64,000 bases of DNA, taken from Natrialba taiwanensis DSM 12281 (GTDB taxonomy: Archaea; Halobacteriota; Halobacteria; Halobacteriales; Natrialbaceae). The notes below the pieces were generated by a model. It saw nothing but the letters and a program-made list of their open reading frames with translations. It did no database searches and was not told where the DNA came from. The translations under genes and the position numbers were made by a program. Shown here one piece after another: positions 27,954 through 37,513 of the stretch (the stretch's first letter is position 1; each line of letters begins with the position of its first letter). The DNA lies in the NCBI RefSeq assembly GCF_000337595.1, contig NZ_AOIL01000012.1, forward strand, positions 150,313 to 214,312, given 5' to 3'.

Positions 27954-29684
27954 ATGGAGTTCGCCACGTTCGCCGACCGTGTCGCCGCGATCGACGCCGA
28001 ATCCGCGGACCTCGAAATCGTCGCCCACGTTCGCGATCTGTTTGCAGACGCCGGCGACGACCTCCCCGTCGTCGCTCGATTCGTCCAAGGCCGCGTCTTT
28101 CCCGCCTGGGATTCGACCACGCTCGACATCGGTCCGAACACCTGCTACGAGGCCATCGCCCGCGCGGCGGGGACGAACGTCGACGCGGACGACGTGGAGA
28201 AGCGCCTCGCAGAGCGCGGCGAAATCGGCGACGTGGCGGCGAGTTACGATTTCGGCGGCCAGCAGGGACTGGGCGCGTTCACCGGCGGCGGTGGCGATAG
28301 CACCGGCAGCAGCGGCGGCGACCTCACCGTCCGCGAAGTCGACGACACGCTCACTGAACTCGCGGCCGCCGAGGGCGCGGGCAGCCAGGACCGAAAGGTC
28401 GACCTCCTCTTCGGGCTGTTCAACCGTTGTTCGAGTTCAGAAGCGCGCTACCTCGCCCGCCTCGTCCTCTCGGAGATGCGCATCGGCGTCGGCGAGGGAA
28501 CGGTCCGGGATGCGATCGCCGAAGCCTTCGACGCCCCCGAGGACCGCGTCGAACGCGCCCTGCAGGTTTCGAACGATTACGGACAGGTCGCGCAAGTTGC
28601 CTGCGACGAGGGCGTGTCGGGGCTGGACGAGATCGAACTCGAACTCGGCCGGCCGGTTCAGGCGATGCTCGCCCAGGCGGGGACCGTCACGGACGCCCTC
28701 GAGGAGTGGGACGAGGCCGGCGTCGAGTGGAAGTACGACGGGGCTCGCATCCAGTTACACCACGATCCGGACGGCCAGACGCGCGTCTTCTCGCGGAACA
28801 TGGAGGAAGTGACCGACGCGCTGCCGGAGGTCGTCGAGTTCGCCGCGGAAACGCTCGACGAGCCAGTCATCCTGGACGGCGAAGTGGTTGCGATCGACGA
28901 GGACGAGAATCCGCTGCCGTTTCAGGAGGTGCTCAAGCGCTTCCGGCGCAAGCACGACGTGGCGAAGGCTCGCGAGGACGTGTCGGTCCGTCCGGTCTTC
29001 TTCGATTGTCTCCACGCTGGGGGTACCGACCTGCTCGAAGCGCCGCTGACGAGCAGACACGAGCGTCTCGAGTTGGTGCTCGCCGCTGGGCCGGGTCAGC
29101 CTCAGGACCGGGATCAAGACCAGAACCAGGACCAAGATTCCGCCGAGATCGACGGCCTCTCGCTGCTGTGGCTCACCGACGATCCGGACGAGATCGAGGC
29201 TATCGACGCCGACGCGCTCACAGCCGGCCACGAGGGGATCATGCTCAAGAACCCCGAGTCGGCGTACTCGCCGGGCCGGCGCGGAAAGAACTGGCGAAAA
29301 CGCAAGCCCGACGTGGAAACCCTCGACTGCGTCGTCACCGGCGCGGAGTGGGGCGAGGGTCGCCGGGCGACCTTCCTCGGCACGTTCGAACTCTCCGTGC
29401 GCGACGGCGACGACCTCGAGACGGTCGGGAAGGTCGCAACCGGAATCACGGACGAGAAACTGGAAGAGCTGACCGAACTACTCGACCCCCACATCGCCGC
29501 CGAGGAGGGGCAGAACGTTGAACTCGAACCCGCGGTCGTCTTCGAGGTCGGCTACGAGGAGATCCAGGCGTCGCCGACGTACTCATCGGGCTACGCGCTT
29601 CGCTTCCCGCGATTTGTGGGCGTTCGGTACGACAAGGATCCCGAGGGGGCGGACACGCTCGAGCGGCTCCGGAACCTGCAGTAG
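27954..29684 (+). CDS. ligA: ATP-dependent DNA ligase
   Basis: This is the replicative archaeal ligase, 576 residues. The N-terminal DNA-binding domain is present. Motif I is EWKYDGARIQLH with the AMP-accepting Lys260, motif III FFDCLHAGG, motif IV EGIMLKNPES and motif V WRKRKP. An OB fold closes the protein. The DNA-binding domain holds a Gly/Ser insert near residue 110. The adenylation domain has an Asp/Gln-rich insert (DRDQDQNQDQD) near residue 385. It is divergent from the glutamate-cysteine-ligase-like gene. Confidence 0.95.
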   Translation: MEFATFADRVAAIDAESADLEIVAHVRDLFADAGDDLPVVARFVQGRVFPAWDSTTLDIGPNTCYEAIARAAGTNVDADDVEKRLAERGEIGDVAASYDFGGQQGLGAFTGGGGDSTGSSGGDLTVREVDDTLTELAAAEGAGSQDRKVDLLFGLFNRCSSSEARYLARLVLSEMRIGVGEGTVRDAIAEAFDAPEDRVERALQVSNDYGQVAQVACDEGVSGLDEIELELGRPVQAMLAQAGTVTDALEEWDEAGVEWKYDGARIQLHHDPDGQTRVFSRNMEEVTDALPEVVEFAAETLDEPVILDGEVVAIDEDENPLPFQEVLKRFRRKHDVAKAREDVSVRPVFFDCLHAGGTDLLEAPLTSRHERLELVLAAGPGQPQDRDQDQNQDQDSAEIDGLSLLWLTDDPDEIEAIDADALTAGHEGIMLKNPESAYSPGRRGKNWRKRKPDVETLDCVVTGAEWGEGRRATFLGTFELSVRDGDDLETVGKVATGITDEKLEELTELLDPHIAAEEGQNVELEPAVVFEVGYEEIQASPTYSSGYALRFPRFVGVRYDKDPEGADTLERLRNLQ

Positions 29685-29869
29685 GCCGTCAGGACACCGT
29701 CTCGAGCGGCTTGCGTTCGTCGTTTTCCGCGAGTTCAATTTCCCGAATCGTGTTCTACGACTATCGAATAAGTACGACTGTCGCGTGTGAACGCTAGTCA
29801 CTACCGTTCCGTGCGAGACCGTCGACACAGGTGAGCACCCTTAAGAGCCACGACGAACAGGATTCGCGT

Positions 29870-31009
29870 ATGCAACCGCGCGACCTGTCCGATCACGTCG
29901 CCTACGAGGCGGGTCGAGGCATCGAGGAGGTCGCCCGTGAACTCGGGCGCGACCCCTCGGAGTTCGTCAAACTCGCCTCGAACGAGAACCCGCTCGGGCC
30001 CTCGCCGGCGGCCGCCGAGGCCATCCGCGAGGCTGCCTCGAACGTCAGTTCGTACCCGAAGTCCGCCCACACCGACCTTACCGACGCCGTCGCCGACCGC
30101 TGGGGCGTCTCCTCCGCCCAGGTCTGGCTGGCAAACGGCGGCGACGGCGCGCTCGATTACCTCTCGCGGGCCATGCTCGAGCCCGGCGACGACGTCCTCG
30201 TCCCGACGCCCGGCTTCGCCTACTACGGGATGAGCGCGCGATTCCACCACGGTGACGTCCGCGAGTACGCGCTCGACCGTGAAGACGAGTTCACCCAGAC
30301 CGCAGACACCGTCCTCGACGAATACGAGGGCGAGCGCATCGTCTACCTCACCAGTCCGCACAACCCGTCGGGGTCGACGATCGAACTCGCGGAGATCGAG
30401 CGTCTCGCCGACGAAACCGACGCGGAGACGCTCGTCGTCGTCGACGAAGCCTACGGCGAGTTCGCCGAGACCGACAGCGCCCTCTCGCTCGTCGAGGGGC
30501 GGAACGGCTTCGACGCTCGCGACGATATCGCCGTCTTACGGACGTTCTCGAAGGCCTACGGCCTCGCCGGGCTTCGCCTCGGCTACGCCGTCGTTCCCGA
30601 GGAATGGGCCGACGCCTACGCCCGCGTGAACACCCCCTTCGCCGCGAGTGAACTCGCCTGTCGGGCTGGCCTTGCCGCCCTCGAAGACGGCGACCACGTC
30701 GAGCAAACCGTCGAGACGGTCCGCAAGTCCCGCGCCGCCATGCGCGAGGAAATCGACGCACACGTCTGGGAGAGCGCGGGGAACTTCGTCCTCGTCGACG
30801 TGGGTGACGCGACCGCAGTCGCCGACGCGATGCAAGAGCGCGGCGTCATCGTTCGCGATTGTACGAGTTTTGGCCTCCCGGAGTGCATCCGCATCACCTG
30901 CGGTACCGAGGCCGAAACCGAGCGCGCGATCGAGACGGTTTCCGACGTCCGTGCCGACTTGGACCTCGAACACGAGTCCGACCGCGAACGAGAGGTGGCC
31001 GACACGTGA
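29870..31009 (+). CDS. hisC: Histidinol-phosphate aminotransferase
   Basis: This PLP enzyme transaminates imidazole-acetol phosphate to histidinol phosphate in histidine synthesis. It has 379 residues. SNENPLGPSPAAAEA near the start, YLTSPHNPSGSTI, VVVDEAYGEF and the PLP-lysine segment TFSKAYGLAGLRLGY (Lys228) are all in place. ATG at 29870 (MQPRDLSDHVAYEAG) matches the family; a GTG at 29831 would add 13 residues. Its TGA overlaps the GTG of the next gene. This operon also encodes an adenylate-kinase-like protein and a lipid enzyme rather than other his genes. Confidence 0.94.
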   Translation: MQPRDLSDHVAYEAGRGIEEVARELGRDPSEFVKLASNENPLGPSPAAAEAIREAASNVSSYPKSAHTDLTDAVADRWGVSSAQVWLANGGDGALDYLSRAMLEPGDDVLVPTPGFAYYGMSARFHHGDVREYALDREDEFTQTADTVLDEYEGERIVYLTSPHNPSGSTIELAEIERLADETDAETLVVVDEAYGEFAETDSALSLVEGRNGFDARDDIAVLRTFSKAYGLAGLRLGYAVVPEEWADAYARVNTPFAASELACRAGLAALEDGDHVEQTVETVRKSRAAMREEIDAHVWESAGNFVLVDVGDATAVADAMQERGVIVRDCTSFGLPECIRITCGTEAETERAIETVSDVRADLDLEHESDREREVADT

Positions 31010-31539
31010 GAATCGCGATCACCGGCACGCCGGGAACGGGGAAAACGACAGCGACCCAACTGCTCAAATCCCGACTCGGCGAGCCCGTAGAAGCGTTCGA
31101 ACTCGTCCACCTCAATCAGGTACTCGAGGACGAGGGTCTCTACACCGAGGTCGACGCCAATCGAGAGAGCAAGGTCGCAGACCTCGACGCGCTAGCGGAG
31201 TGGCTCGCAGCGCGCGAGGGGAATCGTATCGTCGAATCCCACCTCGCACACCACTTCGACGCCGACCGCGTCGCCGTCCTCCGGTGTGCGCCTACTGAAC
31301 TCGAGACGCGCCTGCGCGAGCGCGGGGAAACCGACGCCAAGGCTCGCGAGAACGCAGAGAGCGAAGCACTGGACGTGATTCTCTCGGAAGCCGTCGACGA
31401 ACACGGTCTCGAGTCGGTCTACGAAATCGATACGACCGACCAAGCACCCGAGGCGGTCGCGAACGAACTCGTGGCCGTCGTAACCGGCGACCGGGAGCCA
31501 AGTGCCGGAGACGTTGACTTCATGGGGTATCTGACATGA
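31006..31539 (+). CDS. Adenylate kinase-like (Fap7-type) NTPase
   Basis: This 177-residue protein begins VRIAITGTPGTGKTTATQLL, a Walker A P-loop. RIVESHLAHHF follows as the Walker B-equivalent region, and RCAPTELETRLRERGE is the conserved CMP/AMP-binding helix. This is the archaeal Fap7/hCINAP-type kinase, which also helps small-subunit ribosome maturation in other archaea and eukaryotes. The GTG start overlaps the hisC stop (GTGA), and the stop overlaps the next start (ATGA). The three genes are very probably one translationally coupled operon. Confidence 0.88.
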   Translation: MRIAITGTPGTGKTTATQLLKSRLGEPVEAFELVHLNQVLEDEGLYTEVDANRESKVADLDALAEWLAAREGNRIVESHLAHHFDADRVAVLRCAPTELETRLRERGETDAKARENAESEALDVILSEAVDEHGLESVYEIDTTDQAPEAVANELVAVVTGDREPSAGDVDFMGYLT

Positions 31540-32147
31540 CACTCGATAGATTCAGACCGTACGTCTCGCGATTTCTGGACCCGTTCGTCACCGGCTTCGA
31601 CCGCGTCGGTATGACTCCCAATGGGGTGAGCGTCCTCGCGTTCGGCATGGCCGTCCTGGCCGCTGGCGCGTTCTTCCTCGGCGGGCGGGCGGACCCGGTC
31701 TGGTATCTCGTCGCTGCGGTTCTCGTCTTCGTCAACGGCTGGCTCGACATCGTCGACGGCGCACTCGCCCGCGAACAGGAGGTCGCCTCCGCGGGCGGCG
31801 ACCTGCTTGATCACGTCCTCGACCGCTACGCCGACATCGTCATCATCGGCGGTCTCGCGGCCGGCATCGGTAACTACCTGCTCGGCTTCCTCGCCGTCAC
31901 GGGCGTCGTCATGACCTCCTACCTCGGGACCCAGGCCCAAGCCGTCGGCCTCGACCGCGTCTACGGCGGCCTCGTCGGCCGCGCCGACCGCCTCGCGATC
32001 ATCGGCATCGTCGGCGTCCTCGCGTTCCCCGTTTCGGGTGACCTCGGCGGGCTGACGCTGGTCGGCTGGCTGCTGGTCTTCCTCGCCGTCGTCGGCCACC
32101 TGACCGCTCTCCAGCGGTTCTTTTACTCCTGGTCTGCGCTGGATTGA
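31536..32147 (+). CDS. CDP-alcohol phosphatidyltransferase family (archaetidylinositol-phosphate synthase-like)
   Basis: This 203-residue membrane protein has about six hydrophobic helices. The family signature D-x2-D-G-x2-A-R-x8-G-x3-D-x3-D is complete in WLDIVDGALAREQEV followed by GGDLLDHVLDRYAD. Such enzymes transfer a CDP-archaeol headgroup to an alcohol such as inositol phosphate to make polar membrane lipids. The exact acceptor cannot be read from sequence. It is the last gene of the hisC operon. Confidence 0.88.
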   Translation: MTLDRFRPYVSRFLDPFVTGFDRVGMTPNGVSVLAFGMAVLAAGAFFLGGRADPVWYLVAAVLVFVNGWLDIVDGALAREQEVASAGGDLLDHVLDRYADIVIIGGLAAGIGNYLLGFLAVTGVVMTSYLGTQAQAVGLDRVYGGLVGRADRLAIIGIVGVLAFPVSGDLGGLTLVGWLLVFLAVVGHLTALQRFFYSWSALD

Positions 32148-32278
32148 GCTCGGTTTCAGGCATCCGGATTTCGGAGACAGGCGTTTCGTGACGGGGAGTT
32201 CGGTTCCAACGAGACCGTTCTTCTCTGCGACAGGGCCGCGCCGCATGGTTTATGACTCGCCGGAATATAGGTTCACTC

Positions 32279-32824
32279 ATGGTTCAGTGCGAGATGTGTG
32301 GCGCCGAGACGTCGTCTCCGAAGACCATCAAGGTCGAGGGCGCGAAGTTAGACGTGTGCGCGGACTGTACCGACTTCGGAACCGAGGTCAAACAGCCCTC
32401 GAGTTCGAACACGTCCACTAAGTACTCGACTGGGTCGTCCTCGAGTTCAGATGGCCAATCCGGTGGGTCGGCCTCGAGTGGGACGAGTTCGTCGTCCTCA
32501 TCCTCGAGTTCACAGCGCCGGTCGGACATGTTCGACGACATGGATGAACTCGCGCCGGATTATGATGATCTCGTTCGCTCGGCCCGCGAGGAGCAGGGCC
32601 TCAGCCAGTCTGATCTGGCGAACGAACTCAACGAGAAGTCGAGTCTCATCCACAAGATCGAGCGGGGTGATACATTGCCGAGCGATCGCGTCCAGTCGAA
32701 ACTCGAGCGTTTCCTCGAAATCAATCTGAGCGCGGAGGGTGGGTCGAGCGAGGACTCCGAGTGGTCCGGTGGCTCTTCCTCGGGCAGTTACACGCTCGGT
32801 GATGTCGTCAAGCGGAAGGATTGA
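32279..32824 (+). CDS. Multiprotein bridging factor 1 (aMBF1)-type HTH protein
   Basis: This 181-residue protein has an N-terminal zinc ribbon (CEMCGAETSS...VCADCTDFG). A Ser/Gly-rich linker spans about residues 40-85. A cro/C1-type helix-turn-helix follows, LVRSAREEQGLSQSDLANELN...SLIHKIERGD. This is the layout of archaeal MBF1, which binds ribosomes and is linked to transcription. The C-terminal GSYTLGDVVKRKD is typical of the family. The ATG at 32279 begins directly at MVQCEMC. It stands alone between the lipid operon and tpiA. Confidence 0.92.
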   Translation: MVQCEMCGAETSSPKTIKVEGAKLDVCADCTDFGTEVKQPSSSNTSTKYSTGSSSSSDGQSGGSASSGTSSSSSSSSSQRRSDMFDDMDELAPDYDDLVRSAREEQGLSQSDLANELNEKSSLIHKIERGDTLPSDRVQSKLERFLEINLSAEGGSSEDSEWSGGSSSGSYTLGDVVKRKD

Positions 32825-32981
32825 GGACGGATCGCGGATAACAGATAGCGGATGCCGAATCGCAGCGAGAGCAGGACAGTGAGAGACCGAGTCGGTTACA
32901 ACCCGCCGTCGACCGCGAGTATTGCCGCGAGTCGGTCGTCGACTCGCAAGCTATTTCTTTCGCGGGACGGGCCTCTCTGCT

Positions 32982-33626
32982 ATGTTCGTCCTCGTCAACC
33001 TGAAGACGTATCCGTGTGATCCGGTCGCCGTTGCGGAGGCCGTCCGCGACGTAAACGAGACAACTGACGCTCGCCTGGCCGTTGCGCCCCAGGCAGCCCA
33101 CCTCGAACGCGTCGCCGAGACCGGCGTCGAGACGTGGGCGCAGCACGTCGATCCGATCGACTACGGGAGCAACACGGGACACGCGCTCGCCGAGTCCGTC
33201 GCCGAGGCGGGCGCGGTCGGGACGCTGATCAACCACTCCGAGCAGCGCCTGAAACTTGCAGATATCGACGGCTCCGTTCAGGCAGCACGGCGGGCCGACC
33301 TGGAAACCGTCGTCTGCGCGAACAACCCGGCCCAGATCGGTGCTGCGGCGGCGCTCGGCCCCGACGCCGTCGCCGTCGAACCCCCCGAACTCATCGGCAC
33401 CGGCACGCCGGTCAGTCAGGCCGATCCCGACGTCGTCGAGGACGCCGTCAACGCCGCGGCCGGCGTCGATTCCGAGGTATCCGTGCTCTGCGGTGCCGGC
33501 ATCAGCACCGGCGACGACGTGGTCGCCGCGGGTGAACTCGGTGCCGAAGGCGTCCTGCTCGCAAGCGGCGTCGCGAAGGCAGACGATCCGACGGCGGCGC
33601 TCGAAGCGCTCGTCGACCCGCTCTAA
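32982..33626 (+). CDS. tpiA: Triosephosphate isomerase
   Basis: This glycolytic/gluconeogenic enzyme interconverts dihydroxyacetone phosphate and glyceraldehyde 3-phosphate. It has 214 residues, the short archaeal form. Catalytic residues are visible: Asn and Lys in LVNLKTYP, His in [10 protein letters not shown] and Glu in [10 protein letters not shown]. The phosphate loop [11 protein letters not shown] follows. ATG at 32982 begins [10 protein letters not shown]; the longer reading frame before it is not family-like. Confidence 0.96.
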   Translation: MFVLVNLKTYPCDPVAVAEAVRDVNETTDARLAVAPQAAHLERVAETGVETWAQHVDPIDYGSNTGHALAESVAEAGAVGTLINHSEQRLKLADIDGSVQAARRADLETVVCANNPAQIGAAAALGPDAVAVEPPELIGTGTPVSQADPDVVEDAVNAAAGVDSEVSVLCGAGISTGDDVVAAGELGAEGVLLASGVAKADDPTAALEALVDPL

Positions 33627-33689
33627 CGCGACCCGACGCGAAGCCGACCAGCCCGACGACTTTTCTCTCGCCGTGCCGATGACTCGCAT

Positions 33690-34100
33690 ATGACCGACCA
33701 GCGACCCGTCGGTGTCGCACTCGAGAACCGGCTCATGAGCCACGGCATCTACGTCACCGCGTTCGAAACGGCGGGAAGCGACGGAAACACGACGGCCGAA
33801 ACGGCGGATGCAGCTATCGACGATGGCACGCGAATCGAACTCGAATACGAGACCGTCTCGGAAGTCCCTGGGATCACGAGCGACGAAGTTGGAGCCGTCC
33901 TCCGAACGTTGCTCGCGATCGCCGACGAACGCGAGTGGCAACCCGGTCGACTTGAGGTCACCTCGCTGACGCCCGAGGGCGACCGCCGTGGCACCTGGCA
34001 CGTCGAGCGCGAGTGGTTCGACCGCCTTTCGACGGACCTCTCGCAGGTCGAGTTCTCCCAGCACGTTCTCGAGACGGTTACCCAGGAGGCCCTCGATTGA
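33690..34100 (+). CDS. Conserved haloarchaeal hypothetical protein
   Basis: This is a 136-residue acidic protein without cysteines, signal peptide or membrane segments. It alternates predicted strands (HGIYVTAFET, RIELEYETV) with a helix (EVGAVLRTLLAIADERE) and a conserved-looking end RGTWHVEREWFDRL. No known domain was recognised. It lies 63 bases after tpiA on the same strand and may be co-transcribed with it. Confidence 0.65.
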   Translation: MTDQRPVGVALENRLMSHGIYVTAFETAGSDGNTTAETADAAIDDGTRIELEYETVSEVPGITSDEVGAVLRTLLAIADEREWQPGRLEVTSLTPEGDRRGTWHVEREWFDRLSTDLSQVEFSQHVLETVTQEALD

Positions 34101-34191
34101 TTTGAAATCCTGATAGTAATGAATGAGTGAGAGTCAGCCTGAGTAGATACGTTAATAATGATTCACACACCAAGGTACTGACGACCGCTGT

Positions 34192-34791
34192 ATGTCCGGA
34201 GAACAGGTATTCGTCTCGCACGCTCCCGATGACCTCGAGCTCGTCCAGGACCTGTTCTCGACGGTCAAGAACTTTCCGTTCGGCGTCCACATCGCCTTAG
34301 AAGAGATCGAATCCGGCCGCTCGCGGGCGCGCCTCGAGGGGCGACTCGCCAACAGCGACGTGGTCGTTGCCGTGTTGACCGAGCGGGCGGCGACCAGCCA
34401 GTGGATCAATCAAGAGACCGGCTACGCGCTCGCAAAGGGCATTCCCGTCCTCCCGCTGTACGACAGCGAGGAGAATCGCGGCGGCTTCATCACCGACGTC
34501 GAGGGCGTCGCGATCGACCGCGAGAATCCGTCGGTGACCATCTTCAACCTGCTCTGTCGGCTCCGCAGTGAACTCGCGCCGCTTAGTGCGCTCTCGGTAC
34601 CGAACTGGTACGTCCGATTCCCGTGTACGGTTTCGAACTGCGACCACCCGGTGACACTCGAGATCGAACGCAGCCAGACGAAACTCTGGAAACTCCACCA
34701 GCACGGCCAAACGCTCTCGACGACCTGTGAAAACTGCGGGTCACAGTATTATTTCGATCCGGGAACGATCGGGTACCTTCGTCGGGAGTGA
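34192..34791 (+). CDS. TIR-domain protein with C-terminal cysteine-rich domain
   Basis: This 199-residue protein starts with a TIR fold. QVFVSHAPDDLELVQDL is strand A and the first loop. ALEEIESGRSRARLEGRLANSDVVVAVLT forms the middle, and SQWINQETGYALAKGIPVLPL carries Glu75 at the position of the catalytic Glu of TIR NADases. The C-terminal 60 residues hold Cys145, Cys150, Cys179 and Cys182 in a C-x4-C...C-x2-C pattern that suggests a zinc site. TIR proteins cut NAD+ or make cyclic ADP-ribose signals in anti-phage systems, but no defence partner is adjacent. The function here is unknown. Confidence 0.8.
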   Translation: MSGEQVFVSHAPDDLELVQDLFSTVKNFPFGVHIALEEIESGRSRARLEGRLANSDVVVAVLTERAATSQWINQETGYALAKGIPVLPLYDSEENRGGFITDVEGVAIDRENPSVTIFNLLCRLRSELAPLSALSVPNWYVRFPCTVSNCDHPVTLEIERSQTKLWKLHQHGQTLSTTCENCGSQYYFDPGTIGYLRRE

Positions 34792-34894
34792 GCAAACCGA
34801 AGGGTTTGCGATGGTCGGCGAGTCCGCTACTCGAAGCGAGTGAAATGGCGGGAGAATCGGGACACCAATAGTGGTTCAGGTCCGATGAGCACGT

Positions 34895-35311
34895 ATGGAT
34901 ACCGCAGTCCGGGTTGATGATCAGGGAGTGACCGTCGACCGCGAGACAATCGCGATTGCAGTTGTCGATGTCATCCTGCTCACGGGACTGATCATGTTTG
35001 GGCAGTCTCACCACGGGTCACTCGGCGGCCCACTCGCAACGCTCGAACGCGTCGCACCGTTTTTGATCGGCTGGTTTGCGATGGCGTTGCTGGCAGGTCT
35101 CTACACGAGAGTCGCGACTCGATCGCTCGTCGAGACAATTCGGATCACGGCGCTGACGTGGATCGCAGCGGCGAACATCGGGCTTGCGCTTCGTTCCTCG
35201 CCCTATTTCGAGGGTGGGTTCCACTGGACGTTCAGCTTCGTAATCACCGGCTTCGGACTGCTCGCACTGGTCAGCTGGCGGTTCGGGTACATCGCCATGC
35301 GCCGAAGCTGA
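34895..35311 (+). CDS. DUF3054-family membrane protein
   Basis: This 138-residue protein has four hydrophobic segments. They begin IAIAVVDVILLTGLIMFG, FLIGWFAMALLAGLYT, IRITALTWIAAANIGLAL and FSFVITGFGLLALVSWR. The layout and the conserved DVILLT and LIGW patterns match the DUF3054 family, of unknown function. The last 10 residues are basic, which suits a cytoplasmic C terminus. It stands alone. Confidence 0.78.
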   Translation: MDTAVRVDDQGVTVDRETIAIAVVDVILLTGLIMFGQSHHGSLGGPLATLERVAPFLIGWFAMALLAGLYTRVATRSLVETIRITALTWIAAANIGLALRSSPYFEGGFHWTFSFVITGFGLLALVSWRFGYIAMRRS

Positions 35312-35658
35312 GCTTCCCTTTGGCTCGCCTGCGCCGAGTTCTATCTCGTGGATCGAACGATTGCACACAGCGATGGCGATACAGAAGATACGCGAGGTGG
35401 TTGTGCATCTGCTTTCAACGGTGACAGCTAGAAACACAGTTTCTGAGAGAGGAATGTGGTGCTCGATATCCACCGCTACGCGATTCTACGCCTAGTTATA
35501 TCATATATATCCCTATGTATTTAATGAAGGAGATTGGTCCATAAGCAATCCATAAGTTATACAAACCCAATGCGGTGAATATGGATTAGAAATCAGTTCA
35601 ATATCAAGCGATTATGGGAAACACTTATATACTTATTTCGCGTACTATAGAACAGATT
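35312..35658. other. AT-rich intergenic region with a TATA box
   Basis: This 347-base gap has no gene. The left half has ordinary GC content. From about 35480 to 35640 it is strongly AT-rich and contains TCCATAAG twice within 22 bases. CACTTATATACTTA at 35622-35635 is a TATA box about 28 bases before the ATG at 35659, which supports that start. Confidence 0.55.
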
Positions 35659-35874
35659 ATGACTGGATACTACGACCTTGTTCTTGGCCTCATCCCAGTC
35701 GCATTGCTCGGGATCACTGCAGCCCTAACGGCCGTTGGCCTTTCGTTGATCGCTGCCGTTCCTATCGGCGCGTTCGCCGCGATGGCGATCATCGGCCACG
35801 CAATGTTCATCAATACGCCTGCCGATGTTTCGGACGAAGCGAGATCCGCAAAGCCGCCGCTCAACGCGGACTAG
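35659..35874 (+). CDS. Small haloarchaeal membrane protein (71 residues)
   Basis: This short protein begins MTGYYDLVLGLIPVALLGITAAL. It has two membrane segments, one around residues 8-30 and one around 34-50, and a polar C-terminal tail of about 20 residues. The start at 35659 follows a TATA box at leaderless distance; an upstream in-frame ATG at 35614 lies before that box. The function is unknown. Confidence 0.7.
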   Translation: MTGYYDLVLGLIPVALLGITAALTAVGLSLIAAVPIGAFAAMAIIGHAMFINTPADVSDEARSAKPPLNAD

Positions 35875-36010
35875 TCGTCCCTTTCCAGTCACCCTCGTTT
35901 TAGCTTAGCCCGAGTTCGTCGTTGTCGGGGCTCTGTCCTCTCAAGTGAAGGTGCACGCTGGGTCGAAAACGATGCACTGCCGAGTGCGCGACGAGTCGTG
36001 GCGTTGACCG

Positions 36011-37513
36011 CTATGGCATTTGCGGTCGGATCTTGAACCCATATCGCGTCACCCCTTCCTGGGTGTAGATACGGCGGATCGTCGTCTCGACGCGATCACC
36101 AACAGCGAAGGCATCGGGTGCAGCGTCGGTACCCATTGCAGGAACGCTGACTGTGCGAGGAGTGGCTGTATCCGCGTTCGTGTTTGCGTCTGCGTTTTCG
36201 TTTCTGTTGCCGTCTCCGTCTCTGTCGCGGTCGTCCGTCGCTGCGTCGAGTGCAACGATCGCCGCTGCGTAGTCGCCGCTCCGGGATTGGTGTGGGGCGA
36301 ACTCCGGTGGTGCGCCACCATGCGAAATCGTCGTGACGGCTTCGACGGTCCCCGTTCCGGCGAGTTCAACTGGCTCGGCGGCGTCGAGTGTCCCGCAGCC
36401 GTCACAGGCACCCGCTGGTGGGAACGAGAGCGCACCACAGTCGGGACAGCGGCCGGCTTCGAGGCGGTACCGCTGGGGGATCGAACGCTGCCAGGAGGGG
36501 ACGCTGACGTACGCGCCGCCGCCCGATGGCGGGCCGGTCGTGACGACGCCGCGCTGGCGCAAGTATTCGGCGTACGAGAGGGTGGCGTCACCGTCGAGGT
36601 CGATTCGCGCTGGCACGTCCCCGGCGGTCTCGAGCGCGAACGCGTCAGCCCCGGCTCCGCTGCCGTAGGAGACGGCGAGGATCGACTTGGTGCCGGCGGC
36701 GAGTGCAGCGGCGAGCGAGGCGGGGACGCTCGCGGCACCGAGATCGCCGAGTTCGTGAACGGTCGCAGCGGCCCGGATAGCGTCGGTGTCGACGCCCGCT
36801 GCACCGGCGGCGCGGTAGGGGAGTTTGCCGTCCGGTGCCTGGACCACCGCTACGTCGGGGTCCCGCTCGTGCTCGAGTTCGGCGACGGCACCGCCGATCG
36901 TTTGGGTGAACGCCCGGCGGTCGTATTGCGTGACACCGAGCCCCTGCTTCTCGTCGTCGCCGGTGTTTCGGAAGCGCGTTCCGGGATAGGGATGGGCGAA
37001 CTCGGCGCGGTCGGTGATGTGGGCGGGGCCGTCGGGTTCGAGGACGAGCGCCGCGGCACCCGCGCCGGCGGCGTGGTCGAGTTCGCTGTCCGGGTGGCCA
37101 ATCGGGGCGTCGGCGGTGACGACGAGGGCGGTCGCCCCGGAACCGGCCTCAATCGCGTCCATGCCGGCCCAGATCGCGCGCGTTCCGGCCCGCGTGCTGC
37201 CCGTGAAGACGTGGCGGGTGGCCGACTCGGAGACGGCGAGCATCGCGCCGAGACGGGCGGTCAGGTCCGCCTCGGCGACGGGCGGAGTCGAGGTGGCGAA
37301 CGCGAGCCAGTCGACATCCGTGCCCTCGAGTTCAACCGCCTCGAGTGCGCGGGTTGCGGCCTCGGAGCCCATCGTCAGGGCGTCCTCGTCGGCGGCGGGG
37401 ACGGCCTTTTCGGAGATGCCGGCGGCCCGGAAGTGGCCCCAGGCCTCCTCAAAGGCCGCGGCGGAGATCCGGAATCGAGGGGTGTACGCGCCGACGGCGG
37501 TGATGGCGGTCAT
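36011..37513 (-). CDS. HMG-CoA synthase-like domain fused to a zinc-ribbon/OB (DUF35) domain
   Basis: This 500-residue protein begins MTAITAVGAYTPRFRISAAA, as HMG-CoA synthase/KAS III-type thiolase-fold proteins do. The second half carries CPDCGALSFPPAGACDGCG (a zinc ribbon) and an OB-fold segment ending RYGFKIRPQMP. The stretch where the nucleophilic Cys should lie reads FTGSTRAGTRAIWAG, with no Cys, so condensation activity is doubtful. Asp/Asn/Thr repeats near residue 440 interrupt the OB fold. It overlaps the thiolase gene by four bases. The pair may form a thiolase complex. Confidence 0.8.
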   Translation of the reverse strand: MTAITAVGAYTPRFRISAAAFEEAWGHFRAAGISEKAVPAADEDALTMGSEAATRALEAVELEGTDVDWLAFATSTPPVAEADLTARLGAMLAVSESATRHVFTGSTRAGTRAIWAGMDAIEAGSGATALVVTADAPIGHPDSELDHAAGAGAAALVLEPDGPAHITDRAEFAHPYPGTRFRNTGDDEKQGLGVTQYDRRAFTQTIGGAVAELEHERDPDVAVVQAPDGKLPYRAAGAAGVDTDAIRAAATVHELGDLGAASVPASLAAALAAGTKSILAVSYGSGAGADAFALETAGDVPARIDLDGDATLSYAEYLRQRGVVTTGPPSGGGAYVSVPSWQRSIPQRYRLEAGRCPDCGALSFPPAGACDGCGTLDAAEPVELAGTGTVEAVTTISHGGAPPEFAPHQSRSGDYAAAIVALDAATDDRDRDGDGNRNENADANTNADTATPRTVSVPAMGTDAAPDAFAVGDRVETTIRRIYTQEGVTRYGFKIRPQMP

